Origin: Oscheius tipulae
Taxonomy: Eukaryota > Nematoda > Chromadorea > Rhabditida > Rhabditidae
Assembly: GCA_037178975.1 (NCBI GenBank)
Contig: JASJZH010000006.1
Coordinates: 434,001-498,000 of the forward strand
Reading direction: 5' to 3'
Length of the DNA: 64,000 nt
Shown: in pieces, positions 23,901-35,239 of the stretch
Numbering within the stretch: the first letter of the stretch is position 1
How the letters are laid out: each line of letters begins with the position of its first letter
Notes under the pieces: model-generated
The model's database searches: none
What the model saw: only the letters and a program-made list of their open reading frames with translations
What the model was told of the DNA's origin: nothing
Position numbers and translations under genes: made by a program

Positions 23901-26128
23901 TTTTTGTGGGTTCCCGAGGAACTTCCCGAGGCAGTGTTCAGATGTTCCAATAATCGCAGCTTACTTTTTTTAGGCCTAGACTTGTTGCTCCCGGGTATGC
24001 TTTAAGCTCCCCTGGGAGAGGTTTGCACGGGTGGAGGTCAAAGTGTCAAAAAGCGAAGTAAGTCAAAACAAAGTTGCCATTCGTCTTTGTCCGTCTTCTG
24101 CTCTTTATAAAAATAGAAGAAGAAATGGGCTTCAAGTATGTGAAAAGTAAGTTCAATATTGCAATCACAAAAGCAGGTTTACCTAATTGCTTTCGTCAAC
24201 TGATACTTCTGAACCTAAAAGTAAAATATGGTCCACATTGTATTCCATTCATTGCATTGTTTTTTTTCTTTTAGATAGTCGAGAATTTTTACGATACCAA
24301 CAATTCTCCCGTCATGTTGACCTCTCAATATCATTACTCAAGTGCTTCCAATTTTACCTCCACACGAATTTTTTTCCCTTCCTTCAGTTCTTCTCATCTC
24401 CTGAGTGCATTGGATAAACATTTCCAATAGGTATCGAATGGCAGCTCTTGTCGCCGCGACTTCAATTGTCGTGGCTATTTTCCGTCCTTCGTCTACGGTC
24501 ACAGTGACCAAAATCATGAATTTTTCAAGCTTTTAAAAGTTGAAACATTACGTTTAGAATGAGCAATTTCGTGGCCTGTTCAAGATAAGAGCCGCTTGTA
24601 CCCAATTTTAATACTCTGTTTATCATTTTCCGAGTTCGCCTCTTACCCAAAAGGGGGCTTTTCTGTATGATATTTTAAAATATTGTGTCTATCAGTGACG
24701 TATCAAGAATCATCAAAGTTTATATAGATGATTGGACTGTCTACAATGATCACGGTTATCTAAAATGACTATTATAAATAGGCTGTGGCAAAAACTTATG
24801 TCTAGCATCTGGTAAGTTAAAATTAGTAAGTCTCTCAATGTTCTCTCAGCTGGAATACCCGGTCCATCTGGCCAGCCAGACTTTTCTCTTCAGTACCTCT
24901 TGATCATAAGGATTTTCTCCCGTATAGTATCAGCTTTCGATCTTTTTCAGCTCTACTGTGCTTAACAGCCAAGGCTTAGACTTAAGCCAAGCAAACACCG
25001 TTTCTTTCGTTAGTTTAGATGTTCTTCTTGTAATCGAAATATTTATCATGTTTCTCACAATTTCACCCATACTGTCTAGGTATCGTGGGCAACTTGTGGT
25101 GAACGCCACTAGGGTAAAATTGAAATCACGATATGGAGGAAATCTGAGTCATTGTGAGTCACCTCTCTTCCTTTACGATAGTTTACACTGATGAGGCTCA
25201 GATGTGCGTGAGGAGCACAAAGTATAAAAGTCCAAGAAATTTCTCCGTTAAGCCGAGAATGTTTTTTTTTAACTATTTGACCTCTTCTTTCTGTCATACA
25301 TCCCATATCTGAGTAAATAACAATAAGTGAAGCATTTGCGAAAAAGTCTCACGAGACTGTATAACTGAAATGTTTTGCTACAAGATTAAACAAAAAGAGC
25401 GGACGTAGAGGACCTTTTCTTAAAATATGTTTTAGCAAAACCCCATTATATTAATGCAGTCAATCCTCAACATAATGTCTATTTTGAATTAAATCTAAAA
25501 ATTATCCGTTAGCGCAATATCAGTTCAGCATATCATTCATGGCAGCTAATACATTTCAAATTCTTGGACAATTTGCAAAAAAAAGTGTTTTCTTTCTTGT
25601 TTTCCGAAACACACATTCCGAAGGTTTGCTTGTTTTTAGGACTTTGCTTAGAATGTTGAACATTCGAACTTTGGAACACTAACCACATCTGGCCTTTTTA
25701 GCCTTTGAACTTGTCTAAATACTTATTTGAGAAGATTCTTTTTTGCATGCTTCTATCTTTTTAAACTTAACGGAATCTTCTCCTGTGTGAGGATTGGTGC
25801 AACATCTTCCCGGAAACGCGTAGATTTTACGCGCATCGGATAGCCGCTTTAAAACAGACTAAGATCCGATATTCGCCTTTTTGAAACGAGAAGCTGCTGT
25901 CATTAAGCAGCTTATCGTTTCTGATAAGCAGCGCTGTTGTGATTTATAGATTTTCCGCTTAACAAATTTCTCCAGCTACTAGTTCTCAGTGAGTTTCTAA
26001 CTTCCTTGTTATCAGAGTCCTGTTTCCCGCCCGTGTCATCTCATAAACCTTGTCAGTTTCTTCTCGTGCACTTTTTATAACCTGCCAGAGACGAAAATTT
26101 CACTGAGAGCCTGAGAGAGCGCGATTTT
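17944..26128. other. 8-kb gene desert with weak candidates only
   Basis: No recognisable family on either strand. Possible bits are a 112-codon ORF at 20044-20382 (-) and a hydrophobic exon-like piece at about 24952-25080 (+) reading VSLDVLLVIEIFIMFLTISP between a TTTTTCAG and a GTATCG. The stretch at 21.7-21.9 kb is locally GC-rich. The right end abuts the retrotransposon target duplication. Confidence 0.4.
20044..20382 (-). CDS. unassigned 112-codon ORF
   Basis: Opens MEKKRLLRCCFEVAV and is rich in Arg, Lys and Ser (MKRRSSQSGRVKSV) with scattered Cys. The frame extends upstream without an ATG to about 20484. It is longer than most chance ORFs here, but there is no splice context, signal or domain to confirm it. 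Confidence 0.2.
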   Translation of the reverse strand: MEKKRLLRCCFEVAVSDIRVPREEAITSRRSYPIKSCNSARQKQPERVEVDPLIQMKRRSSQSGRVKSVFLQNEKARQVHKCTIICSFYKEILPTSLGPHTYEITANLWQPL

Positions 26129-26136
26129 TTGGCTCT
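26129..26136. repeat. target-site duplication of the retrotransposon (3' side)
   Basis: TTGGCTCT, directly next to the TAA-rich tail of the element and repeated exactly at 29143-29150. Confidence 0.85.
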
Positions 26137-29100
26137 TATTATTATTTATTTGACGGTATCAAAGGGGTTTCCTAAACTGGGTCCCTTGCCGCTCGCATCC
26201 ACGTTGCGGGGGCTCTTCCTATCCTCTCGGATGCTCTCCTTAGGTCATCCTCCCATCTCATACGGGGCCTACCAATGACACGTCGCTGGTTCAAGGGTAT
26301 CCATTCAGTCGTGGCTCTCGACCATCTCGCTCCGTCCATCGCTGCAACTCTTCTTGCCCACTTCAGCTTTCACCTCCAAGCCAGGTCCAGGATGTCGGGG
26401 AGCTGGGTCATTCTTCGAACATCTTCGTTCCTCACGCGGTCGAGAAGAGTAAGGCCTAACATTGCTCTTTCCTGTCGTCTCTGCACGGCTGCCAGCTTCT
26501 TCAACTCATCAGTTCGAAGGCTCCAGACTTCGCAGCCATACAGCAAACTTGGCACGATACAGGTCAGATAGACTCGCCTCTTCATCCTTGTCGGCACGGT
26601 TCTCTTGGTAAGGAACAGACGATGACGATTGAACGCACCCCATGCAGCTCCGATCCTCCGAGATAACTCTTGGTTTTCAGTGGTGCACGTAACCGAACTT
26701 CCAAGATAGGTGTAGTGCTGGACAAATTGAATTTGTTGGCTAGATAGAAGCAGATTCCCCTCGTAGGCATTGGTCATCGCAACTGTCTTGCGGAAATTGA
26801 CTTCCAATCCAATCCTACGGCTTGTTTCCTCCAGTTCGGTCACCATGCGCTGCACTGCTCTCAGGCTCTTCCCGACAAGGACGACATCGTCGGCGTAGCG
26901 AAGATGGTTCAGCTTACGGCCGTTGATGTTGAAGCCGAAGTTGTCCCAATTCAGTCGTCTGAAGATGTCTTCGAGCACAGCGTTGAAGAGGAGTGGAGAA
27001 AGAACGCAACCTTGACGAACTCCGCGCTTGATGTCGATCTCCACTAGATCCTCGTGCACCTTGATCTTGCAGCCAGCTTGATGGTAGACCTTCCGCAGCA
27101 TTTCGACGTAGAGTTGATCCGCTCCGTGTTGTTGAAGGGAATTCCACACGGCATTCCACTCAATTGTGTCATAGGCTTTCCGGAAATCGATAAACACGAG
27201 ATAGAGGTGATTACGATAACCGTAGGCCTTGTCGATCAGCTGCTTGATGGTGTGAAGGTGTTCCACGGTAGAGAAACTTTGACGGAAGCCGGCTTGTTCG
27301 ACGGGCTGGTTGAATTCCAAACTCCGATGCATTCTGGCCAGCATAACTCGCGTGAACAGCTTGTATGGAGCTGGTAGTACGGAGATCGGGCGGAAGTTGG
27401 TCAGATCAGTGTGGTCTCCTTTCTTCGGGATGAGCGTGGTAATCGAATCGCCGAATCCAGGAGGGACCATACGATGTTGAAGCATCCGAGTAAAGAGACG
27501 TGCAAGAAGAGGCACCATCTCAGTTTCCGCGACTCGGAGCTGCATCGTCGTAATGGAGTCGTGTCCGGGGGCCGTTCGCATCCTCATCCGATGTAGTTGC
27601 TTCCAGACCTCGTCTTCGAGTACTGGTGGAACTTCCTCTAGAGGGCGCTGGGGCATCGGAACCACGTTCACCGTTTGCTGGTACAACTCGTCAAAGAATT
27701 CCTTCACTCGATCTCGCACATCTTGGGAGCTGATAGTTCGAGATCCGTCCTTCTTTTGGAGTTGTCCGATCGCAGGAGTCGATATGTCCTCGAAGAGTCG
27801 CTTGGACGCAAGCGTCTGGTGGTACCGGTTAAGTAGATTCTTCTCAATATCCGAAGCAATGGCTATGCGCAGTGACTTGTTCGTTTGGACCAGTTGGAGA
27901 CGTGATGGAATGTCAGCCTTGGCCAGTAGAACTCGTCGTTGGTCGAAAAGGTCTCTTGTGTTGGTTGAGAGCCTTTCTGCGCGTGGGATCCTTTCCGTAG
28001 CCACAGCACGGGCTTCATCAAAGACTTCGCGAATGCCACGATACTGGATTGTTGGATCGGGGTCCTCCATTGCTTCTCTTCTCTCCTGGATACCATGACG
28101 GAAGAGAGGCCAATTCATCTTCTTCTGCGTTGCCTGTTGTCTACGTCTTGGGAACTTAGCCTCTAGATCGAGGGTGAGACGGACGAGGCGGTGGTCGCTT
28201 CGGAAGTTGAACTGGTTGATGACATGGACATTCCGTACTCTGGTGGTTCGTCGGACGAGGAAGAGGTCATACTCCTTCAAAGTGGTCCCATTCGGCGATC
28301 TCCAGGTCCACTTTCTTCCTGATCGTTGCTTACAGAAAGTGCTAGCGACATCCCAACCGTGTTGTTGACAGAAAGAGACGAGCTGGTCTCCTCGACGATT
28401 TCGGTTGCCGTAGCCGTAAGCTCCGATTGATGGTTCCAGTGGATGAAGACGCGTTCCTACCGAGGCATTCCAGTCTCCGAGCACTATTGTACACCTCTGA
28501 TGTTTTCTGGGAAAGCTCGACTGGCTCATGATTCCAGCGCTCTGACCCTTACTCACACCATTGGCCCCAAAAGGCAGCCCCTGTTTCCATAAGGATCCAC
28601 CCTTCGGGTTGTACGCAGCTCTCTGAATCTTGCTCAGGAAGCGGTCGTAGTCGGCATCATCGGCGTCTCCTGTAGGGGCGTATCCCATGACGAGAAGGAG
28701 ACTCCAATTCGGCCCTCTCAGCTCCAATGTGCAGCATCTGTCGTCTATCGGCGTGAAGCGATGGATGTTGGGGACGAGATGCGGTGCCACAATGAAGCCG
28801 ACGCCGCGTCGGTTGTGCTGGCCTCCACTGTAGAGAAGATGGCAGCCAGACTTCCTCAGCAGCTCTTGACCGTTTCCGGACTTCCAGGTCTCGCTCAGGC
28901 CCATGACATCGAAGGAGATCTTCAGTAGCGCTTCCTCAAGTTCGAGTAGTCGCCTCTTCGAGTGGATGGATTGGCAGTTGAGCTGGCAGATGTTGAGCAG
29001 GCCTCGAACCACGGGTGGTGACATGACGGTCCCTCTGTGTCGCAGTGCTGGGACCGGAACCCCTCTTCCTTTTCACAAAAGGAAGATCCGCTGGTAGAGC

Positions 29101-29142
29101 GACTTGGGAAGCAAGCGCACGGATTGTGAAAAGTAAAGGTAA
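26137..29142 (-). mobile_element. RTE-type non-LTR retrotransposon, about 3.0 kb, near full length
   Basis: The unit is bounded by direct repeats TTGGCTCT at 26129-26136 and 29143-29150. On the minus strand it has a short 5' leader (29025-29142), one long endonuclease-reverse transcriptase frame, and a 3' end that stops a few bases before a tail of TAAATAAATAATAATAA, the short microsatellite-like tail typical of RTE elements. There are no LTRs and no separate ORF1. The single-ORF layout, very short 3'UTR and simple-repeat tail point to the RTE clade; that is inference without a tree. Confidence 0.9.
26172..29024 (-). pseudogene. endonuclease / reverse transcriptase ORF with one in-frame stop
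   Basis: The frame opens MSPPVVRGLLNICQLNCQS and runs 884 codons to a TGA at 26370-26372; the same frame then continues 65 codons to a TAG at 26172-26174. APE-type endonuclease motifs come first: QLNCQSIHS, GLSETW (catalytic Glu), VLGDWNAS and FRSDHRLVRL. Reverse transcriptase motifs follow: PKKGDHTDLTNFRPISVL, VFIDFRKAYDTI, GVRQGCVLSPLLFN and the catalytic RYADDVVLVG. The segment after the stop keeps the RTE-like C-terminal pattern (KLKWARRVAAMDGARW, RPRMRWEDDLRR). It copies its own RNA at a nicked target in the nucleus. The single stop at the end of an otherwise open frame suggests recent insertion or recent decay, perhaps a CpG transition. Several antisense ORFs here are shadows. Confidence 0.93.
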
Positions 29143-29150
29143 TTGGCTCT
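29143..29150. repeat. target-site duplication of the retrotransposon (5' side)
   Basis: TTGGCTCT, identical to 26129-26136, directly before the first base of the element on its 5' side. Confidence 0.85.
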
Positions 29151-29679
29151 GCGTTGCAGTAACATAGCTACCGGGCAGAGCGTTGCCCCTAAAGAACAGA
29201 TCTCCGGCTTCTGAGATTTTTAACCACTAGCATTGTCTGAAAATGGACATTTGTTCACTAACTATCTGATATTCGTCCAAATATAGGTATTCCCCTGAAT
29301 GTACTTTGGCAATTAAGGATAGTAAAAAACTTTGACTGTACTCTTATGTTACTCTCTGATGGCAGCAAACAACACCTTTTAACTCTCATCATTGCAATTT
29401 AATGACTTCTCACGAAAGTCTCGTCATTTTGTGTGCAGTTCTGAGAGCATTCTAGTGTTCCGAGAAGTTCAAACTGCATTTCTTCTCTCTCTCCTCGTTG
29501 GCCCATCCTCGAAAATTCAAAAGTTTGTGGATCTTTTCACCTCTTTAGCCTCGCGCGCGTGAAGGATGTTCCGTGGGAAAAGTGTAGAGAGAGTGTTGAC
29601 ATTAATAGAATCGTCGGCTTTCTTTATGCACTCCCTACTTTTTTTCTCCTGTATAGTCCAAGCACTCGTTTTTTCAGAA

Positions 29680-32600
29680 ATGATTCGCCAACAGCCGGAG
29701 ACATCCGGTTTGGACCTGTCACCCCCACCTCCTATCGAAGCAACTACAGTAGTGCTGACCGTTTCGGCGAGGTCAGTTTGTGTACAAAAAACGAATCGAA
29801 TAGCTACTTCCGCTGGCAATTAGAGCGTCCATTAGAAATGACAGCCGTGAGAGACAGCCGCCCGCAATGAGGCAACAACAGGTGCACTTCGACTTTTTAT
29901 CTTTGTTTTATGACTGATTAGGGAAGCTGCGATGATACAATTAAAAGTGTCAAAGCTTCCGTTACTTAATAATTTTGGGACAGGAATACTGTGGGTTTTT
30001 TGGGAAATCACTGACATCATTGTTTGAAACTTTTCCCAAAGTATGATACAAAAATGAGTTCACAAGACTCGAAAACTGAAACGTGCCTACTTTCAGAGAC
30101 CTTCGAGACATCGACATCAACTCAGTGTCTGACCCGTACTGTGTCGTCAGCCGTGTCGTGAACAGCGGCCAACGATCCAAGAAAATGGAAGAAGTTGGAA
30201 GGACAGAGGTTTACAGTACACTAGGCTTGTTAAAAACAGATTCAGACAATAAATAACTGCCTGGATCCCGATTTTTCCACCAAAATCAAAGTCACATTCT
30301 ACCGCAATCGCGACCAACGTTTCAAATTTGACGTGTAAGTTATGACTTTGCAGTAATAAAAGAATGTTTCAGTTTTCACAATGGAGGCGTCAACAAAAAA
30401 CGAATCTTGGGCAGTGCTTCTGCCTCCATCGATGAGATAATGGATGCGAAATGGTGTCGGGTCACGATGAACTTATTGTAAGAACATGGAAAATGTCGTC
30501 AAAAGCTAAACATTACAGCTCTGACGGAAAACACCGAGGAAAGATGACAGTAGCCGCTGACGAGGTTCGTCCAGGAAAGCAAGAAACTGTCTACTTCGTG
30601 GTCAATGGAGGAAATTTGGACAGAAAAGATCTATTTGGAAAATGTGATCCATTCCTGAAAATTTCGAGGATCAACTACGATGATACGTAAGTTTAACTTA
30701 CATATCTGTTAAGTGAATGATGTACGATGGGTTGAGGGCGACTCTAACAACAGAGAATACTCATTTTCAGGCTTCAAATCGCCTACAGAACAAAGTATCG
30801 TGAACAGACTCTAAATCCAAAGTGGAAACCATTTGAAATCCCCATCGATCAGCTCTGCTACGGTGATAAAAATCGTGAATTCATCATAGAGTGCTTCGAC
30901 TGGGATCAGGACGGAAAGTAAGATTTGTTTATTAACTGAATATAAGCGAGATTTCAGTCATGATCTGGTTGGAGCATGTATAACTACAGTAAACCGATTG
31001 ATTTCGAGGCAAGATGTTGACATGAAGGTGCAACAAATTGTAACTCTAGATATAGCAGTTTTTAGCTCGTTCACATGAAGAAGGCTAGAAAATCGAAGAA
31101 ATACTCGGACTCTGGAAATCTGCACTTTAATAGAGTCTACGTCTGGTACGATCACAGCTACATAGACTTTATCAATGCTGGCACAAATCTGGAATTCATG
31201 ATGGGAGTGGCTTTTCCGGCCAGTTGGCAAGAAAGCAGAGTCCATACGGACCAGTATGAATCAGCTATCCGTTCTATAACAGAGGTACCACATGTAACTC
31301 CTTAAAAACAACTGCAGGTCTTCTAGATTCTGGCCCAATTCCAGCTCAACAATCAGTCTTTTGACGCCTACGGGATTGGAGCTAGACCTCTAAACGACCG
31401 TGGTAACCACACTGTTTTTCCCTTGGTAAATTTTGAGAACAAACGCATAATGGAACAGTTTTAGAACATTGACACGGGATCACCGAGGTGCGAGGGTGTA
31501 CAAAATCTGCTGTATGCTTATCACAATGCTACGAAGAAAGTTCAACTTGTTGGACAGCCACAATTTGCTCCCCTTATCAGGTTTGTTGATGAAATGGGTT
31601 CAGTTCTCTTGGAAACGATTTGACGTACCTAGTGTATGAACTGCCGCTGTTACAGTTTTAAGCTAAAGCCAGTGTAAAATAGTAAACTATTAACAGTCTC
31701 CCGAATGGTTGAAATTAGTAGAAATCGATGAAAAATACAACCATTTAGACCAGTTTAGGTTGCAGGTATCTTAGATCTCCTTGTAGTTCGGCCCCAGAAT
31801 CTGTTATAACTTGTATAAAGACAACTTTCTGCGTGGTTTATTGCCGTTTTCAAACCAATAATAACTTTTTTCTGAGTTGCTTTTTTTAGATGTGCAGCCC
31901 AAGCAGCATCTCGTTTCCCTCATGATGGCCGTCACTACGTCGTTCTCGTTCTTATCACCGATGGAACTATTGCTGACTTAGAGCGAACTAAGCAAGAAAT
32001 TATCAAGGTTCCAGTACTGCAAAACTTAGACTCATTGTATTCTTTAGGCTTCAATTCTTCCTCTCTCCATCGTGATCGTCGGTGTGGGCTACGACTCCTT
32101 TGAAGAGATGAGAATCTTGGATGGTGACGACTCTATGCTCACCTACAATGGCAAAAGTGCTAGACGAGACATTGTTCAGTTCGTCGAGCTCCGCAAATTT
32201 CTGCCTCCCCACAGAAGACTTAGTGATCTCGAAATGACAGATGCCAAGACTGAGCTCGAAAAAGAAGTAGGTAATCCCAGGAAAACATTTAATTTTCGGT
32301 TTAGCAGGGATTAACAGATATGATTTCAGGTCCTGCAAGAACTTCCGCTTCAGCTGACCTCCTACATGAAGAGTAGAGGAATCACTCCCAAAAGTGTTAT
32401 GCCGATGGATGCGAACCACTCGAGTTCTGCCAGAGGACCATCGGCTAGTAGACAGCATTTGGTACCTGGCCGAGGACCGTATTCTGGTAATTAATTCCTT
32501 AAAGTAGCATCTGATCAAACAGAAGTAGATTCGGTGATAATGATCTTTTTCAATGGTCAACAATATGAAGCGATTCTGACAACTCTACTTCTAGTTGATG

Positions 32601-33057
32601 AATTTTTCTCTCCGCCTTCACGTTAAAGAACACGAGTGCCAGTAGATGCTTGTGGATCTTAAGTGCAGCGACTTTCGTTGTAAAAAGTTGAAACAAAATC
32701 CTGCATCGCCTACGTTACTTTAACCCTACAAAGTAGGAAGAGCTTTTCAACGTTTAATCGAAACGCAACAAACTTTGTCGCTGATTTGAAAAGATACATT
32801 TTACATCCTGATGAGTTAGTCCAGCTTCGTGTGAAAGCCCCCCTCCCCCTGGTCGGCTTTCACACGAAGCTGGTCTAACACATCAAAGCCGAAAATAGTT
32901 ATAGTCAGTGAAAAACGTAGGGTGAACGTTGACCGGATCAACTATGACCATGTCGAAAACAATACTGTTTTCAGAAAGTCTACCAGGAACTCCTCGAATC
33001 CGTCGTCAGCTGCCACAGATTCCCACATCTGATCTGCACAAACTACGCATACAATAG
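29680..33057 (+). CDS. copine, complete, 14 exons, 597 aa
   Basis: Exons: 29680-29771, 30097-30208, 30246-30334, 30373-30477, 30519-30686, 30771-30917, 30958-31027, 31066-31284, 31327-31425, 31465-31580, 31890-32007, 32048-32266, 32330-32486 and 32975-33057; all phases agree. The ATG follows TTTTTTCAG by two bases. Order: C2A (residues about 20-130, VSARDLRDIDINSVSDPYC), C2B (about 135-270, NLDRKDLFGKCDPFLKI, then CFDWDQDGKNHDLVG with full calcium Asp set), then the copine von Willebrand A domain (YDHSYIDFINAGTNLEFMMG to VIVGVGYDSFEEM and RRDIVQFVELRKF), and a Pro/Arg-rich tail. Copines bind phospholipid when calcium rises and recruit partners to membranes. Odd: C2A loop 3 lacks acidic ligands, and the A-domain metal-site segment reads VAFPASW where copines usually carry a D-F-T/S-x-S-N type motif, so metal binding there is probably lost. 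Confidence 0.95.
32816..32878. repeat. 24-bp hairpin in the last copine intron
   Basis: Arms 32816-32839 and 32855-32878 pair over 23 of 24 positions (one T-T mismatch), with a 15-nt C-rich loop; the core arm starts CCAGCTTCGTGTGAAAG. It lies inside the 488-nt intron 32487-32974. It could be a foldback transposon remnant or an intronic small-RNA precursor; the sequence cannot decide. Confidence 0.85.
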
Positions 33058-34059
33058 AAAACCCGTCCAGTCGTCTACCATATCATTTTGCTGATAGTGA
33101 TCTTTTGGCTTGCAGGTACACCGCTTATATCTACTTTTCTTCCCCCATTGAAACCCACTCCCCTAAAAACCGTCATGTTGTCCGGGATTTATCGAATAAA
33201 TGTCTTGATCACAGATTATATGGGGGTGGAGATCACAGAAAAACATCACGAATGGGAGAAGAACAATCACGGGGAACCGAGGCTGATTAGAGTTGATGAC
33301 TGCGTAGCAGTCTTCCTCCTTCATGACTTGCGGGGAAAGAATAGGTGAGAAATGTGAGGGAACAGCTCAGTTGATCAGAGACTGCCTGAAAACGTCACAT
33401 TTTTAAGATTTTAAGTAATCAGGGCTTTTTTCAAATGGCTACAGATGACCGTTAACACTTTATGACAGTTACGACAAAACGCTATGTTCTCGGTTCTCTA
33501 CAAAACTTCATATTTTCTGCTTCGTGTCCCCAAAAGACTTTTGACTAAAATCTATTACTTCAATCCAAGATAATGTTTGCTATTTCAGCCACTCTGCCCA
33601 AGGCATCGCCCCCTCACTGAACTTGAAAACCGGGAAAGTATTAAATTAGAACTAACTAATACCCTACACCAGCTGATTTCAGAAAAACACCAATTACTCT
33701 AACAAGCATCTACATGTAATATGTATAATGGTTCAGGTGATGAAGCAAACCTGAGGAAGCATATCTTGAAAGTAAGATTTCCTTGGATTCTTATCGGTCA
33801 CGTTCACCCCAAACTTTAATTGTCAACCTGAGCGTTGTGGAAAAGTTGAGCAGGTCACGATTCGTTAAGAGCCTGTATCTATACAGAAAACAGGTTCAAA
33901 GTACCAGATGTAGGTCTTTAGGTAAGTAGCCGGAACTAATCATTAGTAAGCTTGCTGAGTCAGTGTTGTCTCTTTGAGAAGAACAACGGATTTTTCGAAA
34001 AGCAAATACATTGAATAATTTAAAGCAAGTTAAAAACGTTATCTTATAACCAGTGGCAC
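33058..34059. other. intergenic, no gene recognised
   Basis: An 86-codon ORF at 33088-33348 (+) follows the copine stop but has no splice or family support. The rest has frequent stops. The region separates convergent units: copine (+) and the minus-strand pieces beginning at 34.2 kb. Confidence 0.4.
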
Positions 34060-34244
34060 TCACCTGGCAGTATCAATTGGGATCTCGACAATGCCACTGT
34101 CTACAAAGAGACCTAGATAGTTGCGAATGGCGGTCAGAAAAGAGCAGCCACAGCCTGATTACACTTAAATGGTGGGTTAAAAAGATACTTACCCTTCTTC
34201 TCACCGTTCTGCTTCTTACTCCCGAAGAGACCGAAGAAGCACAT
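34060..34244 (-). CDS. small protein or 5' end of a gene, start MCFFGLFGSKK
   Basis: Exon 1, 34193-34244, reads MCFFGLFGSKKQNGEKK and ends at GTAAGT. Exon 2, 34064-34112, follows ATCTAG in phase and reads LFVDSGIVEIPIDTA, ending at a GTGAGT donor. Reading through that donor gives a stop at 34060-34062 and a complete 34-residue peptide; if the donor is used, further exons lie below 34 kb but none could be placed. The Cys near the start and the Lys-rich run suggest a membrane-tethered, lipid-modified N-terminus (inference). Family unknown. Confidence 0.45.
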
Positions 34245-34706
34245 GTCAAACGAGGCTGACTGACCAGGGCGTGGCCGTCTTTGACAATGTTGAGATTTGT
34301 AGTCATGGAAACTGTGACACGTAGGTAAGATTGATATAGAAGATTGTTTTTCTGGGGTAGATGAGGAAGCTTCTTTGGCAGGGAGAAAAAGCTCAGCTGA
34401 ATAAAATAAGAGGCGAGAGAAATGCAATCTGGGTGAACGGCTCAGTACTAATTAGCGATCTATCCGGATGCACAGGTGCAGCTCTTTATGTGTTAGAATA
34501 GGGTTTGTGCCGTCCTGTCGTATAAATCATGGATAGCAATGCAAATGACAATTGACGGTAGGCAGGAGACAGTGGACAGACAGGAGACATGACTTTGAGT
34601 TGTACCGATTATCCTATTCCTATTTGTATCCTATGTCATTGAATACAGTTGAATAGTTGATAATCTTCATTCTGAGTGTTTATATATTCTAAGAGTTTCT
34701 TCTTTC

Positions 34707-34969
34707 CTATTCGATGAGTGGCCAGGCCGGCTCAGCTGGAATGGGCTGCGGCTCGCTGGCTGTGTTGTCGAGACAGTTGATGATGGAGCGGAACTTCTCC
34801 CATTCGCTTTTGTGGAGCAGCAGCTGATCGACCGGCTCGTGTCGAATCCTCTTGTTCAGAATGCGCACCTCCAGGTGGTAGAGTACTCCACTGACCTTGA
34901 ACTGGGCGATGCTGATGGCCCACTTGAACCTCTTGAAGTTCTTGGTCAGCTCTAGATTGTCTATTAATG
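34707..34969 (-). CDS. C-terminal exon of an unidentified protein, GC-rich
   Basis: Follows a GAAACAG acceptor (phase 1) and runs 87 codons to TAG, reading LELTKNFKRFKWAISIAQFK, then HLEVRILNKRIRHEPVDQLL and a Pro-rich end (PQPIPAEPAWPLIE). Codons are strongly biased to C/G third positions, unlike the surrounding AT-rich DNA, which supports real, well-expressed coding. The upstream exon may be the one at 35240-35445, but no consensus donor in the right phase was found (only a weak GTCCGA). The family is not recognised; the charged, mixed helix/strand look suggests a folded cytoplasmic domain. Confidence 0.6.
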
Positions 34970-35239
34970 CTGTTTCAATGTTCACAGACGTGCAAAATAC
35001 TTGGATACTATCATGGTAGAGTCAGTATTTCTATTGAAAAACTGTTTGCTTGTTTCTTAGTAGCTGCTACTCGAACCCTTGATACCAAAATCACGTGAAA
35101 TGTAAAAAAAAACGATGTCAATGTCACGAATAAGCATAGAGAATACTTGTAAACCAACTGACTCTGCTCCCATCCTTCTCTCTTTTCGAAATAGAACGCT
35201 CGTTTTTAGAGTTTTAGTCCCACCAAAAATGTAAAAGAA

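Noticed and set aside
27553-28098. 181-codon plus-strand ORF and several other ORFs at 26.3-29.1 kb
   Set aside because: Antisense or out-of-frame shadows of the retrotransposon's endonuclease-RT frame, low in hydrophobic core pattern and without own motifs.
32051-32563. 170-codon minus-strand ORF
   Set aside because: Antisense to copine exons 12-13, whose sense reading has family motifs and consistent splice phases.
34732-34923. 63-codon overlapping ORF rich in Gln, Arg and Pro
   Set aside because: Alternative frame of the GC3-rich exon at 34707-34969; its composition follows from the codon bias of the real frame.
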